Assembly: GCA_936432065.2 (NCBI GenBank)
Contig: OW386286.2
Span: forward strand, 82,649,652-82,713,651
DNA length: 64,000 bases
DNA from: Rutpela maculata
Taxonomy: Eukaryota > Arthropoda > Insecta > Coleoptera > Cerambycidae
Direction: 5' to 3'
The notes under the pieces were generated by a model. That model had not been told where the DNA came from and made no database searches. It saw nothing but the letters and a program-made list of their open reading frames with translations. How positions within the stretch are numbered: the stretch's first letter is position 1; every line of letters starts with the position of its first letter. A program made the translations under genes and the position numbers. This document shows, in pieces, positions 46,387 through 58,301 of the stretch.

Positions 46387-48210
46387 TTTATTTTAGTAAA
46401 TTTTTATAGCTTCCAGGTGGATAAAAAATATGTCAAATTATACCATCACATAAAGTAGGTACATTTATTCATCCCTCGAAGTGGCACGCTTTTATTTTCG
46501 TAATGGTTTGTCTTTGTTATATTGCCTAAAAATCAAAGAACACATGTAAGTTAGGTAGGTAAGTATATACTAATCTTGCATTGTAAATAATTGCGGTGCG
46601 TGCGCTGGTACGTACGTTAGGTATTTTATTATTAGGTCTATTCATTTGCACTAAAAGTGTGGCACTGAGCTGCACTAGTGCAATTTTGTCTCTTTTTAAC
46701 TTGTGATATTCATATTGATGCCGTCTCTGTCACTCAAAATTAGTGTCACACTTCTTGTGCAAAGGAAAGGACCTATTAGGTATATACCGTGTGTGTAGTG
46801 GCGGGCTAGGCATAGAGAGTAAGAATTACAACATCGCGCGTGTGCCAGCTGGCTGAAATGAAATTACTGAGAGCTGGGATACTCCCAAGGGCGGATCTGG
46901 ACCTTGAGCTTGGGGTGGGTAACACAGCTGCGTGCTGAAAATAACAAAAAAAAATTTTTGATGAGCGGGGAGGGGGAGAATTTTTTTCTTTTGATGAGCG
47001 GAGGAGGGGACAAATTCTCAGTTACGCCTCTGTAAATACAATGTATATTCAAAAATATAAAATAAAATAATAAAAATTATAAAATTTTACAACGAAAGTT
47101 GGTGGTTTACAGAATATTGGGGGGGGGGGGTAATTACCATGCGCTACGTGAATGTACATGCCTAATGGGCAATTACACGCACGGTATATAGTTACCGCCG
47201 ATTTAAAAAAAAATTGAAATTGATATTGCGACCTGGTACCTACAATATAAAAGAAACGTATTCAAAATGAAAAATTTGCGGATGCGTCATAGATGGACAA
47301 AGAAAAAAAATAAGAAAGTTTCGAGACTGTGAAGTGAAACTAAACCTAACCCATATTTAATTTAAAAGCAGGATTAATAACTAACCGACCACAGTTGTTT
47401 TATTTTAAAAAACACAAATCTAACCTGAACAACGAACCTAACCCTACCCACATCTCAGATTAATAAAGAATTTGTCTGAGACCCGCACATAAAGTTAAAA
47501 AAGGTGAAATCTTAGGTTAATTTTCCCTAGCTTTAGGCAAGGCAAAATGAATATGGCAACGTCGCAAAGGGAAGTAAAGTATATTTTTCTAATAACAGTA
47601 ACACTATATGACAAAAATTCGTATCTCAATCGATTTGTAGGTAAACATAGAACAAAACAATAATAATTGTTTAAAATCCGCTTATCTTTACAGTATTTAT
47701 AACGTACCAGCAACGTAATTATATACAATACCAGAGATGCAAGCAGTATAGAGATATAATAAATATAAATACCTGTAAAATAAATATCAAAATAGATGAT
47801 TGCTTTTCAAAATAAGAAATTTTGCTTTTTTTCTTATTCAAACAATATTTTAGGTCACGAATCAATGCTCATCTCTCAATTATCTTCCATAATATAATAA
47901 AGGCGACTGGCGAAGGTCACACACACGCATCGAATATGAAACCAAATAATTGCGTTTTAAAAATATAACTGTTAGGAGGTGTTAAGGTCGCATTATCCAA
48001 GAGTTATATCTTTCTTAGTTTTTTATTTACAGATATATATAGGGGAAAGAACATTCGAGTTTGAGTTTTTCACTGAGTTTTCAGGCACAGCAAATGCTGC
48101 AGAAATGCTGTGTTTGAGGTCCCTTGACTGAACCCAGTGGTGTAACAAAATTTGAATGGCGATGGGGGCAGCATTTTTTATGGCGTCACTTTTAAAAGAA
48201 AGACCCGACT
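46387..48210. other. Intergenic with a 150-bp MITE and a poly-G run
   Basis: At 46627-46775 a MITE has inverted ends TAGGTCTATTCATTTGCAC and GTGCAAAGGAAAGGACCTA. A run of 12 G lies near 47118-47130. The short frames 47052-46864 and 47728-47495 show no domain; the former covers a GGGGAGGGG-type repeat also seen near 30840-30960. Confidence 0.45.
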
Positions 48211-48393
48211 GCAGAGGCGTAACTATATGGCAGGGCAAACCGAGGCAGTGTCCCGGGGCCCAAGAGACCAAGGGCCCCAGCCGGCGCCTGGGTGAAACCG
48301 GGTATCATTTTATTTTTTAAGTATAGGTGAATAGGGGGGGGGCACCGACAATTTTTTGCCCTAGGGCCCCATGACGTCTAATTACGCCACTGC
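48211..48393. repeat. MITE with GCAG(T/A)GGCGTAA ends
   Basis: GCAGAGGCGTAACTA at the left faces TAATTACGCCACTGC at the right, with CGACT immediately outside both ends (48206-48210 and 48395-48399, the right copy offset by one base). It encloses a GC-rich stretch. 'GGCGTA' ends suggest a hAT-like MITE; the target duplication is shorter than the usual 8 bp, so the class is open. Confidence 0.55.
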
Positions 48394-48730
48394 TCGACTG
48401 TCGTGAATACAATAATAATAAGAAAAAATTACTCGCTAACAGAGAGCCTAATAAACCGAGTGTATGGCTCATAGGTATACCGGGTGGCTCAGCCGATAGG
48501 GACACACTTTTGGGCAATGGATTTTTTTTCAAATTTGGTGTATTGATATGGCATGAAGTTTCCAATTATATAACGTAAAGAACCAAAATGGCCGGCTTCC
48601 GGTTTCGACGCAATAGGGAACATTTCTTTTTATTATTTCATATGCCAGAGTGCAGGAGCAGTACTCGATTGTTTCACATTCCTTTCTAGGTTGTCCTACT
48701 ACTATTGCAGGTTATATTATATGATAAGTT
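48394..48730. other. Intergenic
   Basis: Nothing recognised; a minus-strand 82-codon frame (48565-48317) overlaps the MITE and is not a gene. Confidence 0.45.
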
Positions 48731-49325
48731 CAGAACACTGAACTCTACTATATAAAGGGAAGGTCAATATCCATACCAATTTTTACGCCAAATTGAACCT
48801 CGCGCAAGTATGGCGACCCTAAGGAGGAGCGCAATCGCACTACAAAATACGTCAGAGCCGGTCTTATTGTTACTGCAACTGTTTAAAACCCGGGACTTTG
48901 CCCCGATTCTTGCAACACAGTACCATACAAGATTGCACCATATTGTCTTAATTAACTTTGTTTATAACAGTCACAAAATATTACACAAAATAGTCAATTT
49001 ATAACAACTTTACACAAACAACAGAATAAACAAAGAATAAAATGGTGACACCGACTCTGGAAATTGCATCTAATCCAAGACTTACGCTACAGAATCTATG
49101 GAAAAGAAATAAAACACAGAATTGCGTCAGCCTGGCATCGGAGCTTAACTCCCGTAGACAGCCGTTTGGTTCAAGCACAGACATTAATTTCTCTACTGCG
49201 TCGACGCATGGCTTATAGTTTTTGAATTCGTTACCACTTAATCTGTGCCGTAATTGCCGCATTTTGTTCACGCGCATATACCTATATTGGCCTTCCATTT
49301 ATATAGTAGAGTTCAGTGGTTCAGA
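48731..49325. repeat. 0.6-kb TIR element (ACTGAACTCTACTATATAAA)
   Basis: Inverted ends of about 40 bp: GAACACTGAACTCTACTATA then TAAAGGGAAGG at the left, CCTTCCATTTATATAGTAGA then GTTCAGTGGTTC at the right. The interior has open frames on both strands (48810-49004 plus, 49298-48999 minus) without recognisable domains. Probably a non-autonomous DNA transposon. Confidence 0.65.
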
Positions 49326-49550
49326 ATGATTAAACCGAGTACGTATGGTGCAATCTGTCGGATATATTAAGAACCATAGATTAAAGACTATATATTATAT
49401 ATAGATAGGGAACTCTCAGTATTTTTTCAAACTGCAAACATTACGTCGCAGACAGCGCTGTATTCCCGCCTTTTTGATACAGGCGGGGTTGGTATAGGCG
49501 GGAGTTTTAAACGATTTTCAAATAAATTGCTTAGGCCAACATTACACTAT
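49326..49550. other. Intergenic
   Basis: A short gap with an internal inverted pair (CCCGCC...GGCGGG, 49467-49503); no gene. Confidence 0.4.
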
Positions 49551-49552
49551 TA

Positions 49553-50469
49553 GACCAGGTCGATAATTTTTGAGACCAAAAAAAATTATAGTAGGATGAA
49601 ACCCATTGGAAAAGGTAGAGAATATAACAAAAATGAAAGGAAAATAATTTACGGGCGATCTGAGGTCGGGAAGGAGAAGGGGGTGAGTTTTTAAGGGTAA
49701 AAAACGGTTTATCTCGATTTCCGGCAAAACTACAAGTCCTATGAAAAAAAGTTAAAAGGCAAAGTTGTAGGTAATAAAAAGATCTACAACTTTTGTTTTT
49801 ACACTTTTTTCACATAACCTCAAAATTTATGTGAAAAATTCAAATAACCAAGTTTTTGGTTTTTTATTTTTATCTTTTGCAAAAAAATTTATTTTTTCAC
49901 GAAATTGGGTGAAAACTTACCTTTTTATGTCCCAAACACACAGTAATTCTTTTGATTTAAAATATTCATTTTTTCACCTTATTTTGACTTAATATCGAAA
50001 AAGCACCCTAATTTTCAATCGAAAATTCTCACGTCCAAATATCTGCTTTTTTAAAAAAGTCGGTGGGCTTTTTGTTCGTTGAAATCTCTACTTTCTGATG
50101 GTATAAAAAAATATATACATTACCATGGTAAATGTTCTCAGAAAATGCAAGTAATTATTGTAAGTTATTTGAATTTTTCACATAAATTTTGAGGTTATGT
50201 GAAAAAAGTGCAAAAACAAAAGTTGTAGATCTTTTTATTACCTACAACTTTGCCATTTAACTTTTTTCATAGGACTTGTAGTTTTGCCGGAAATCGAGAT
50301 AAACCGTTTTTTACCCTTAAAAATTCACCCCCTTCCCCTTCCCGACCTCAGATCGCCCGTAAATTATTTTTCCTTTCATTTTTGTTATATTCTCTACCTT
50401 TTCCAATGGGTTTCATCCTACTATAATTTTTTTCACTTTTTACCATTTTCAAAATTATCGACCCTGGTC
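49553..50469. mobile_element. 917-bp foldback element with 310-bp TIRs
   Basis: GACCAGGTCGATAATTTT and AAAATTATCGACCCTGGTC form the ends, with TA at 49551-49552 and 50470-50471. The arms (49553 to about 49870 and about 50158-50469) match closely, for instance TACAAGTCCTATGAAAAAA facing TTTTTTCATAGGACTTGTA. The reading frames 49727-49542 and 50284-50487 are the same arm read twice and not genes. Confidence 0.85.
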
Positions 50470-50471
50470 TA

Positions 50472-50586
50472 TATAAAAATTCTTTGACAAAGATCTTTTA
50501 TAAAAGATATTTTATGAGATAAAATATCTATCAAATTACTCATAAAATATCTTTTATAAAAAATCTTTGTCAAAGAACTTTTATAG
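50472..50586. repeat. 115-bp hairpin repeat
   Basis: TTCTTTGACAAAGATCTTTT and AAATCTTTGTCAAAGAA face each other around a palindromic centre. It abuts the 917-bp foldback and is related to 45340-45420. Confidence 0.7.
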
Positions 50587-51583
50587 TCTGGTGGGCTTAA
50601 AATTAAATAAGTCATTTCGAAACTAGAAATTGATCATTTATTAACTTAAGGGAAAATCATTTCAATAAATGCATTAACATTTAAAAATACATTTAAAAAG
50701 TAACTAACGTAAGTAAAATTATTACAAAAATATTAAGTAGTTGAAGCTGCGTTGAAATAAGTAAAGTGTTAAAGTAACTAATATATCAAAATACCTGTAA
50801 TACAATTAAATGATATACATTTTCACATCCTTATTTATTAGAATTTTTAGAAGTAGAAATACAACACGTAGAACCCTCAGTCTTTAAAATTCAATGATAC
50901 CACAGTCATTTTTAGTCAATGTCTTGGGAGCCACGTTCTTTACAAATCTATATGCATTTTCACGTCCCCACAACACAACACTTAAAACCCATTACAGTTT
51001 TTAATATTCAACAGAACAGCGCCGTTTCTAGTCAATTTCATTGGAAATTCATGTTATTTACAAATAAGCAAACGGATTAGCACTATAGATGTAAAAATAC
51101 CGTATTTTATTTGTTTGTGTATAATACATTTGTATAATACCGTATAGTACGTATAATATCTATTAAAGGAAGCATCTGTTTTCGTGTTTTCTCACATTTC
51201 AACAAATGCTTCATCATTCTAAAATAGTTTCTTGCAAATGAACATTGACAGAATGAACATCTCTACGTTTGACAATTCCTTTTGTTTGACTTTGGATTCA
51301 GCAGGGTAAAAAAATCTCGAAACACACTTATCAAACTTTGAAGGTTTTCCCATTTTGAAGATAAATCCTATAATTGAAGTAAAAAACGCAATAAACAAAA
51401 TAATACACATCAATTCAAATAAATAATAATAAATATGAGTTGAAATAACATAACCTAACTTTTATTTAATACCAATGGTATTAAAAAGTTTTATACCGTA
51501 CCATAAAATACGTTTTGTATCGGGTATTATACAATTGTATTATACCCTTTTACATCTCTAATTAGCACACATATGTAAACAGC
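50587..51583. other. Intergenic, probable MITE at 51083-51560
   Basis: TAGATGTAAAAATACCG near 51083 faces a right end with CCCTTTTACATCTCTA near 51560, consistent with a 0.48-kb MITE. The 64-codon minus frame 51413-51219 lies inside it. No gene is seen. Confidence 0.4.
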
Positions 51584-51905
51584 TACCAGCTTGGTAGCTC
51601 AATCGGTTAAGGCGTATTGAGTGGCGAATATGCTGATCGACTGCCTACTGCGCTCTGGGTTCGACCCCCAGCCCCGGTATTGACAACACCGGTGGGTGTG
51701 GATGTATGTCTGCGTTTTTCCAAATGTGTAACCCCCTTCCGTATAGCCTTGGCTATGGATTTGGGGGTTGTCTACTATCTGTGGTGTGTTTATGTTTAAT
51801 AATGGCGTGACAACTGAAAGCTGAAAGTAGTGACCTTCGAGGATATAGGGGAAAATAGAGATCGCTAAACGGATGTTTGTTTGTTCGGCCCACAACTGTA
51901 AACAA
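51584..51905 (+). mobile_element. tRNA-headed SINE-like sequence
   Basis: GGTAGCTCAATCGGTTAAGG is an A-box/D-arm match and CTGGGTTCGACCCCCAG a perfect T arm and B box, 50 bases further than in a tRNA without intron. Downstream is a unique body (GTGTGGATGTATGTCTGCG, then TTTGGGGGTTGTCTAC) without known tail. The first bases fold back (AGCTACCA facing TGGTAGCT). Target duplications were not found, so the 3' boundary is approximate. Confidence 0.5.
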
Positions 51906-52559
51906 GAAATTATTAATCCCCGATTCTCTTGGCTGGTACTAAATAATGTGTTCGGTAGGGGATGCTCTCTAATATGGCGTTTAGTATAATTTGCATTTGC
52001 GTTTTTTCGAACTTCAAAAAATTAATATCTCGAAAATTATCAACTTTAGAGAAATGTTGCAAGAGACCTTTTTTGTTCAAAATCGACCAAAAAACCTAAA
52101 AAAAACTTGTCCGGAGCAAAATAAATAATTTTTGGAATTTGTTTAAAAAAACTTGTTTAAACAATTTTTGACCCATTTTTAGACCTGGCAACATGCAGAT
52201 TTGTTTTCAGGTGACCATTTTCCATAAGATTATGCAAAAAAACCGAGTGAGAATATTTTCCCCAATGGGTGCGAAGATATTTCCTGGACTACCCATGAAA
52301 TACATGTTATTCCAAGGAGAATAAAAAAAAATGTATTGCTGTACGATTGAAATTGCCGTGTGGCAAGAATTGTTTCCATTTTCCATCACTGTGCGTCGTT
52401 TGGCTCATTCTGGGTATATCTTCATCTTCATTCGAGGACTAGAAAATTTTATTCAAAGTAGAGATTTCATTATCAAAAAAAAATATATGAACTTAACTCG
52501 AATTCCATTTTTCTCCAAACCGTTTAATATCATTTTTTTCCTTCTAGATTTCCCTTTAG
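51906..52559. other. Intergenic DNA next to the LINE 3' end
   Basis: AT-rich; no gene. The 151-codon plus frame 52331-52786 runs into the antisense strand of the LINE relic and is a shadow. Confidence 0.5.
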
Positions 52560-54300
52560 ATCCCCTTCTTCTTCTTTTAGCGGGGCGACGAAGGGTCGCC
52601 GCACTCAGACCTTGTGGCCCATTGTGCTACCGCTACAAATTTATGGAATTCCCCCATTCAGGCCGGATTCTAAAGGCCAAAATCCTTCCTATAGGGGCAT
52701 TCCTTATTTCCTCCAACACCGGAAAACCAATGCCAAAGTGTTTGTGCCTCAACTTCATAAGACTAGGGCAGGAAGTAAGGACGTGAATGGAAGTCTCCTT
52801 TTCATTCCCGCAGAACCTGCAGTAGGGGTTGTCAACCACCACCATAGTGTGAAGGTGTTTTCTGAGAGAGCCGTGCCCAGTCAAAAGACCTACCACGATT
52901 CTGACCCGTTTCCTGCTTAGTCGCAGGATTTGTTCTGCTCACTTCGGCAAGGGCTCTGAAATCACAAGCTTCACTTGCCGGAGTCCTGGGTAGGAGGCCC
53001 AGAAGTCAAAGAACTGGGACTGTGACCAATTCTCTACTGACATCTTGGCATTTGATCTAGGGTAACCGAGAGCCGGCTCCGGATCTAGTAAGGGCCTCTG
53101 AGAGCCCCCTCTGGCCAGAGCATCTGCTCGATGTTGCTGTGTCCAGGCACCCAGAGAAGCTTGACCCAGTTGGACGAGCCAAGTTCACAAAGAGCCTGTT
53201 TACAGTTTTGAACCAGGATTGACTTGGTCCGGACTGATGCAAGGGCCTTGAGGGCCGCTTGACTATCGCTACATATATATATGTGCTTGTTGGAATATTT
53301 CCTTCGAATATTCTCCAGACCAAAATAGCAAAGATCTCGGTGTGGAATACCGTGGCGAATTTGCCCAAGGCATAAGAAACTTCAGCCCTGGGCCTTTTAC
53401 CTTATATCTCCGCTCCAGCACTTTCCTCAAACCTTGATCCGTCTGTGAACCAGACGATATCGGCAGGCCTGAGTATGTCCTAAAGTGGGTTCCAGTCTTC
53501 CCTTTTGAGGATGACAACCTCAAAGGGTTCTGACAAGGAGAAAGAAGGCACCTTATCATCACTTTTGGCTTCCAGAAGTGAGTCAGTCCCTATCACATTG
53601 CAAGGGTCCTTGTGTGCCCTAATTGTTCTCCTCTGGCCTTCCACTGACCACCGCACCTCAGCCTGTAGGTCGCTTTCCGAGCCTCGGCCTCAATCACCAA
53701 GTGAAGGGGCACAAGGTCCAGAATTGGAATTGTGTTAGCTTCTGTTGAATGTATAGCCTGGTTACAGCAGGCCACCACACAACAGAAACATAAGTGATCA
53801 TTGGTCTTGCTATCACAGTATAGTACCACATTGTTACCCTGTTTTGCCAAAGGTCCTTCTACATACCCAGAGGGTTATATTTGTATTTGTCTCTCTATGT
53901 GATCATTCCAGGTCAGCTTAGAGTCCAGGATAACACCCAGATACTTCACGGTCCTGGAGATCGTTGAGTCATGTCATAGAGTACTGGCTCGACGAAACCG
54001 TCTAGCATGTGCCTCCTAGTGAAAATTACCAGTTCTGCCTTAGAGGGTTGACTCTAAGCTCTGGTCGTTACACCATCTCTGTACGATCTGCAAGGCCCTT
54101 TGCAAGAGCCCGCTAACCGTATTTGGGAATTTTCCCGAGATGATAATTGCTAGGTTATCTGCGTAACCTTGAGCAAAAAGATCCTCGTTTTCGAGTTCCT
54201 AGAGTAGACCATCAAAAACGAGGTTCCATAGCAGAAGGGAGAGGATGCCTCCTTGTGGGCAGCCTCTCCTTACCGAAACTTTTACTGCCGTTTCCAGAAA
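52560..54300 (-). mobile_element. 5'-truncated LINE with RT, RNase H and CCHC (I/LOA/R1-type), decayed
   Basis: In minus-strand order: RGCPQGGILS (RT block, about 54270-54239), GYADNLAI (YADD-type catalytic box with the second Asp changed to Asn, about 54168-54145), VKYLGVILDSKLTW near 53960, VWFTDGSRFE (RNase H entry, about 53460-53430), GKFATVFHTEIFAI (53365), LTGHGSLRKHL (52890) and CRFCGNEKETSIHVLTSC (a C-x2-C-x8-H-x4-C knuckle, about 52820-52765). The 3' untranslated region reads CAATGGGCCACAAGGTCTGA. At least five frameshifts or stops. RNase H plus the terminal CCHC points to the I/LOA/R1 side of LINEs, not Jockey, so it is a different family from 43302-44410. Confidence 0.8.
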
Positions 54301-54971
54301 TCCCTTCACTTTCACTTTTTTCCTGCCTTAAAATTCTATAAATATGCATGATGAACACAACCCAAGGCTGTGATTTTTTCGGAATAGATGTTATTCGGTA
54401 AATCAGTCAATTGTATGTAAATTTCTCTAAGATTTTATTTAGGACAAGTAAAAGATTTATCAGACAGATAATTAAATGTAATATATTAATAAACAAATAA
54501 CAACCAAAACAAATTAAGGAATTTGCAAAGTTTGTAAATTTGCAGTCTAATGGGTCTACTGTCTACACTTATTGCTCAGACTGTAGTTTTGGATTCATTA
54601 ATAATTATTAAGTTATGAGCCTCAGAGGTTTCAGATACTTTTTAAGTCGCCAACATTTCTTTTCAACAGGTTCTCCAAGTTTGTCAATTTGAAAGCAGAA
54701 AGAGTTGTATATCAACAAACCAGTAGAGCAAAATTTGGCATGACAGAAATATCACGAAACGCACAAAGATCAGACTGTTCTGTTTTATCCATCTTTCTTT
54801 ACGATATGGGCAGTTAGACGGACAGCATATTGATCATTTGTAGAATGGTTTCCAGTTTTCTTCAGAGTTGATCATTTTGAGTGGTTGATGTTTTCATGTG
54901 GAAGTTTACAAAAAACTGTGCTTTTAAACTTCTTAATTTACAAATGAAAAAATAAATAAAGTCAATAACTC
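54301..54971. other. Intergenic DNA downstream of CTCF
   Basis: AT-rich; nothing recognised. It separates the LINE relic from the CTCF 3' end. Confidence 0.5.
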
Positions 54972-54977
54972 TTTATT
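54972..54977 (-). promoter_or_regulatory. CTCF: Candidate poly(A) signal of CTCF
   Basis: This is the first AATAAA on the minus strand after the CTCF stop codon (55246), giving a 3' untranslated region of about 270-290 bases. Confidence 0.5.
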
Positions 54978-55245
54978 AATTAAACATTTTATCAATACAT
55001 CTATAAATAACTTTGTAATATATACAAACTGATAAAAAAGAAAACATACTATTTATAAAATGGAATAGTAAAGGTGCCTCATTATTTACAAAAATTTACA
55101 GATGGTGCAATAAAGAGCAAAATAAAGAGAAAAGAGAAAAATTGACCTTTAAAATTAATCAATTAAATAATATATTAATAATCACTTAATAATAGGTAAA
55201 AAATACAACAGATACTGAAAAACGTACGCTCACTTCTTAAAAACT

Positions 55246-55320
55246 TCAGTCAATGCTACCTAAAAGCGTAATAGTTTCTTTTCCGGCTCTCATGCCCTCC
55301 TCATCATCTTCTTCATCGTC
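55246..55320 (-). CDS. CTCF: CTCF last coding exon
   Basis: A splice acceptor (TTTTCTTATAG) precedes 25 codons, DDEEDDEEGMRAGKETITLL, GSID and stop TGA (55248-55246). The intron upstream is only 82 bases and phase 0, matching the donor at 55402. The acidic start continues the acidic end of the previous exon. This is the C-terminal tail of the protein; its role is not known from sequence. Confidence 0.8.
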   Translation of the reverse strand, partial: DDEEDDEEGMRAGKETITLLGSID

Positions 55321-55402
55321 CTATAAGAAAGTTGTTAAAATAGCTTATATTCTAAATTAAATTTTTTATAATTGACATATACTTAAAAGTACAGATACTC
55401 AC

Positions 55403-55542
55403 ATCAAATCCGAAGCAATTCTGCATATCCGTTGCTGTTGATATTATTTTCTTTTCTTCCTGTTCATCTTCATCTGGTAGTTCCTCCTTAGCAACCCTTC
55501 GGGCAGATTGCAGGGCTTTAAGAACATCCTCATCGTTTAGAT
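55403..55542 (-). CDS. CTCF: CTCF penultimate coding exon
   Basis: The acceptor TTATTTCCAG precedes the exon and the donor GTGAGT (55402-55397) follows it. The exon begins in phase 1: its first two bases complete an Asp codon with the single G left by the upstream exon, and the reading continues LNDEDVLKALQSARRVAKEE and ends NCFGFD. Exactly 47 codons result, in frame with the next exon. The sequence is an acidic, probably helical C-terminal region without a known domain. Confidence 0.8.
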
Positions 55543-57213
55543 CTGGAAATAAATAGACTTGACGAGCATTCTCAAAACATATTAAACTGAGAGCATAGTT
55601 CAACATCCTCACAAAGTGGAGTTTGATATTTGATATGTCTCTTGGCGTTTATTAGTTTCGGATAAGCCCAAACTTTATTGGACATGAGTAATTTAGATCG
55701 TGCAAGATTTTGATTCTTGCATGATCTCAATGTGGATTGGGCATAAAATACTTCTACTCTAGTTTGTTCTGTCAACAATCAACATGTACATTGTGAATAT
55801 TGACAACTAGATAGTGAAATTTACTTCATGGTGAATTTAAGCAGTGACGCACTTTTTAGTAACTGTGCACAGTGAAGTTCAGTTCTGCAGGTAGCGGTAA
55901 CGTCATTAACAGTAATAAATATTTACAAATTTCACGACTTTAAACGGATAGAGAAGGTACCAAGAACGTCATGGTAACCGCCAAGACTACTTGAAAGAGG
56001 TAACTTTGAAGACACATTTCAGTGATATGAGTTAATAGCTGCTACCATTTGCCTTGCAAGTTCTGAAAACTGGGAAGTCATCGCACTGGTAACTAAGACG
56101 TCCCCATATACCGGGAAAGCTACGTAAAAGTTACATAACTACAAAGCAATTATTAATCATCGTAGAGACTACGAGGCAGTGACTGAAGATTAGCTATTTA
56201 TGCGTCGGTAAATTTAGAGGCGGTTATGTAATGATTACTCATTCGAGGTTCCTATCTCAGTTACTATTACTTTGGTGTTAGTTGGGACACATATTGATTT
56301 CCGCACAGGTAGATTATTAACTTTGTTCATTGTGCAGCGACTTTAAGTTCGTGCGCCCATTTTATATAGTCATAAAAACAACATGCTTGATAACTCCCAA
56401 ATGGCATGATGTCAAAAAAGTAATCGAAAAAACACCCTGCTAAACGCACAAGGTCTAACCCCAAGTTATCGGGTTTTATCATAGATTTAAGAAGGTAAAT
56501 AAACCGAACTGGGTTTTATTATATCTTTTGTGCATACCAATTTATCTGCAGATAATATGTACTTAAAGAAGGTCTTCAAGTTATCTTTACAGAAATTTGT
56601 TAAACCTCTTTGCTCTTTAAAACCTATTGGTTTTATAGCCACTTAATGGGGTATTTTCCATTTTTTTTTTAAATTCAGTTTTGGTGATATATATCATGTA
56701 ATGTTATTATTTTAGCAATTGCTGCATAATCAATTTAAACCAAAACAATAATTTCTTAAATAAAAATAAGAAATAAGAATACGCCCGTCTAGACGCAGAT
56801 TTCAAATGATTTCATTTGGTGGGAAATAATTTAACCAATAACAGACAACTTTCGCTTAGACTGTAACTATCTTATATGAATGCCAAATTGTGTATTTTCT
56901 TTACATTATTTTACCTATATCGCTTCTATTTTGCTCAATATCTTGAAAATTAATAAATATCATATACATGTATTTAGAAGGAATTAAAAGGTAACTAGTA
57001 TGTGGCTGACTAATCGTAACAACAAAATATAAACGAACCTAAAGGGATGGGATCAGAAATATTGAAAGCTTGCCACCAAATTGAAATTGAAATGCTTCAA
57101 ATCAACACGACCCGTTAAAACACATCTGTCATTTGACTATCCGTTGACATTATTGCTATATATTGTTAAATATGTTTTTAAAAATCTAATCGGCATTAAA
57201 AATTATTTAAAAT
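55543..57213. other. CTCF intron, left part
   Basis: No exon is recognised. AT-rich sequence; the frames 55778-55572 and 57081-57275 are not credible. Confidence 0.6.
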
Positions 57214-57629
57214 CAGGGACCGAAACTGAAATCCGCACCGTACTTAAGACTTTAAAGTTCAAAAAATATGGTTGAAACCAAAGAGTCAAATATTTAAACC
57301 ATGATGTAGAAATACTAGATTGTATGGTGAAAACCATATCTAAGTCGATTCATCAATTATAAAGATTATATAAGGTAAAAGGCAAGTAAAAAGCCAAAAA
57401 CCGAAATCGAAACCAAAAACCGCACCGTAATTACTAATTTTTTTCTAACAGAAGTCGAATTGCCGCGGATCTGTAAACCGAAACCATAACCGAGAACCGA
57501 ATTGTTGCTGCCTTAACAACCGAAACCGTAAATGAAAACCAAATTTTCGCTGCTATGAAAACTGAAAATGGTATACGTTATTTAACCCTAACCGAAATTA
57601 ACCGAAATTAATTTCGGTTTCGGTCCCTG
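57214..57629. mobile_element. hAT MITE (416 bp) in a CTCF intron
   Basis: The ends CAGGGACCGAAACTGAAAT and AATTTCGGTTTCGGTCCCTG are inverted and the insert is flanked by a perfect 8-bp duplication TTTAAAAT (57206-57213 and 57630-57637), diagnostic of the hAT superfamily. The interior is built from repeated ACCGAAA-like units. No transposase. Confidence 0.92.
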
Positions 57630-58301
57630 TTTAAAATACTTAATAATTCACGCCCATTATTATTTTTTACATCACAAAATTAAATTTCGTGGATAAATAT
57701 ACTAAAATTGATTTAATAAATAAACTTTATACTCCTGTTTTCTTCAAATATCATTACTAGAACTAGAGAAGGAATTTTAACTCGGCAACACCACACTGTT
57801 TTGTATAAAACCAATCTATCAACAAATCCATACAGTCTACCTACGTCATCGGCCAAACTACCTACGTCACCAATTTAAAGCACCTGTTGCTCCACTTATT
57901 TTAACTTCTGTTTTCTCAAAAAATTGATAATTATTTTCGCGGAAATCTGTATTGGAAGGCTTGTTTGTATATTCTATATTATTCAATAAAAAAAAAAAAA
58001 TAGGAAAATACCCCATTGCTGCATTATTCAAAACCACAATGAACTCATTAAGTTTTATAGTGGATTTTAAATATTTTAAGTTTTGTGGTAGCTGTAAACA
58101 GGGCCGTGCCAAGCCCTTTGAGCGCCGTCGTGCAAATACGAACATGGTGCCCTTGAGTAGCATATCTAAAATTCAGCTGAAAGGGAGGCCAAGGAAAAAA
58201 GTATCTCAACTACATCACGCTAAACAATTGAATATAAAAATTCAAAATTTAACTAAGAGTTTGGAATATACCATTTGTTAAAATGTTACATTTTCACTCA
58301 C
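57630..58301. other. CTCF intron, right part
   Basis: Contains a MITE-like GC-rich segment at 58094-58160 (ACAGGGCCGTGCC...) and otherwise AT-rich sequence. Frames on both strands at 57867-58281 are not credible exons. Confidence 0.5.

Noticed and set aside
48810..49298. Opposing ORFs as genes
   Set aside because: Both lie inside a 0.6-kb TIR element and show no known domain.
49542..50487. Two similar short ORFs (starting MPEIEINRFLPLK) as duplicated genes
   Set aside because: They are the same inverted arm of one foldback element read from both sides.
52331..52786. 151-codon plus-strand ORF as a gene
   Set aside because: It overlaps the antisense strand of the LINE 3' end and has no recognisable domain; the minus strand explains the sequence.
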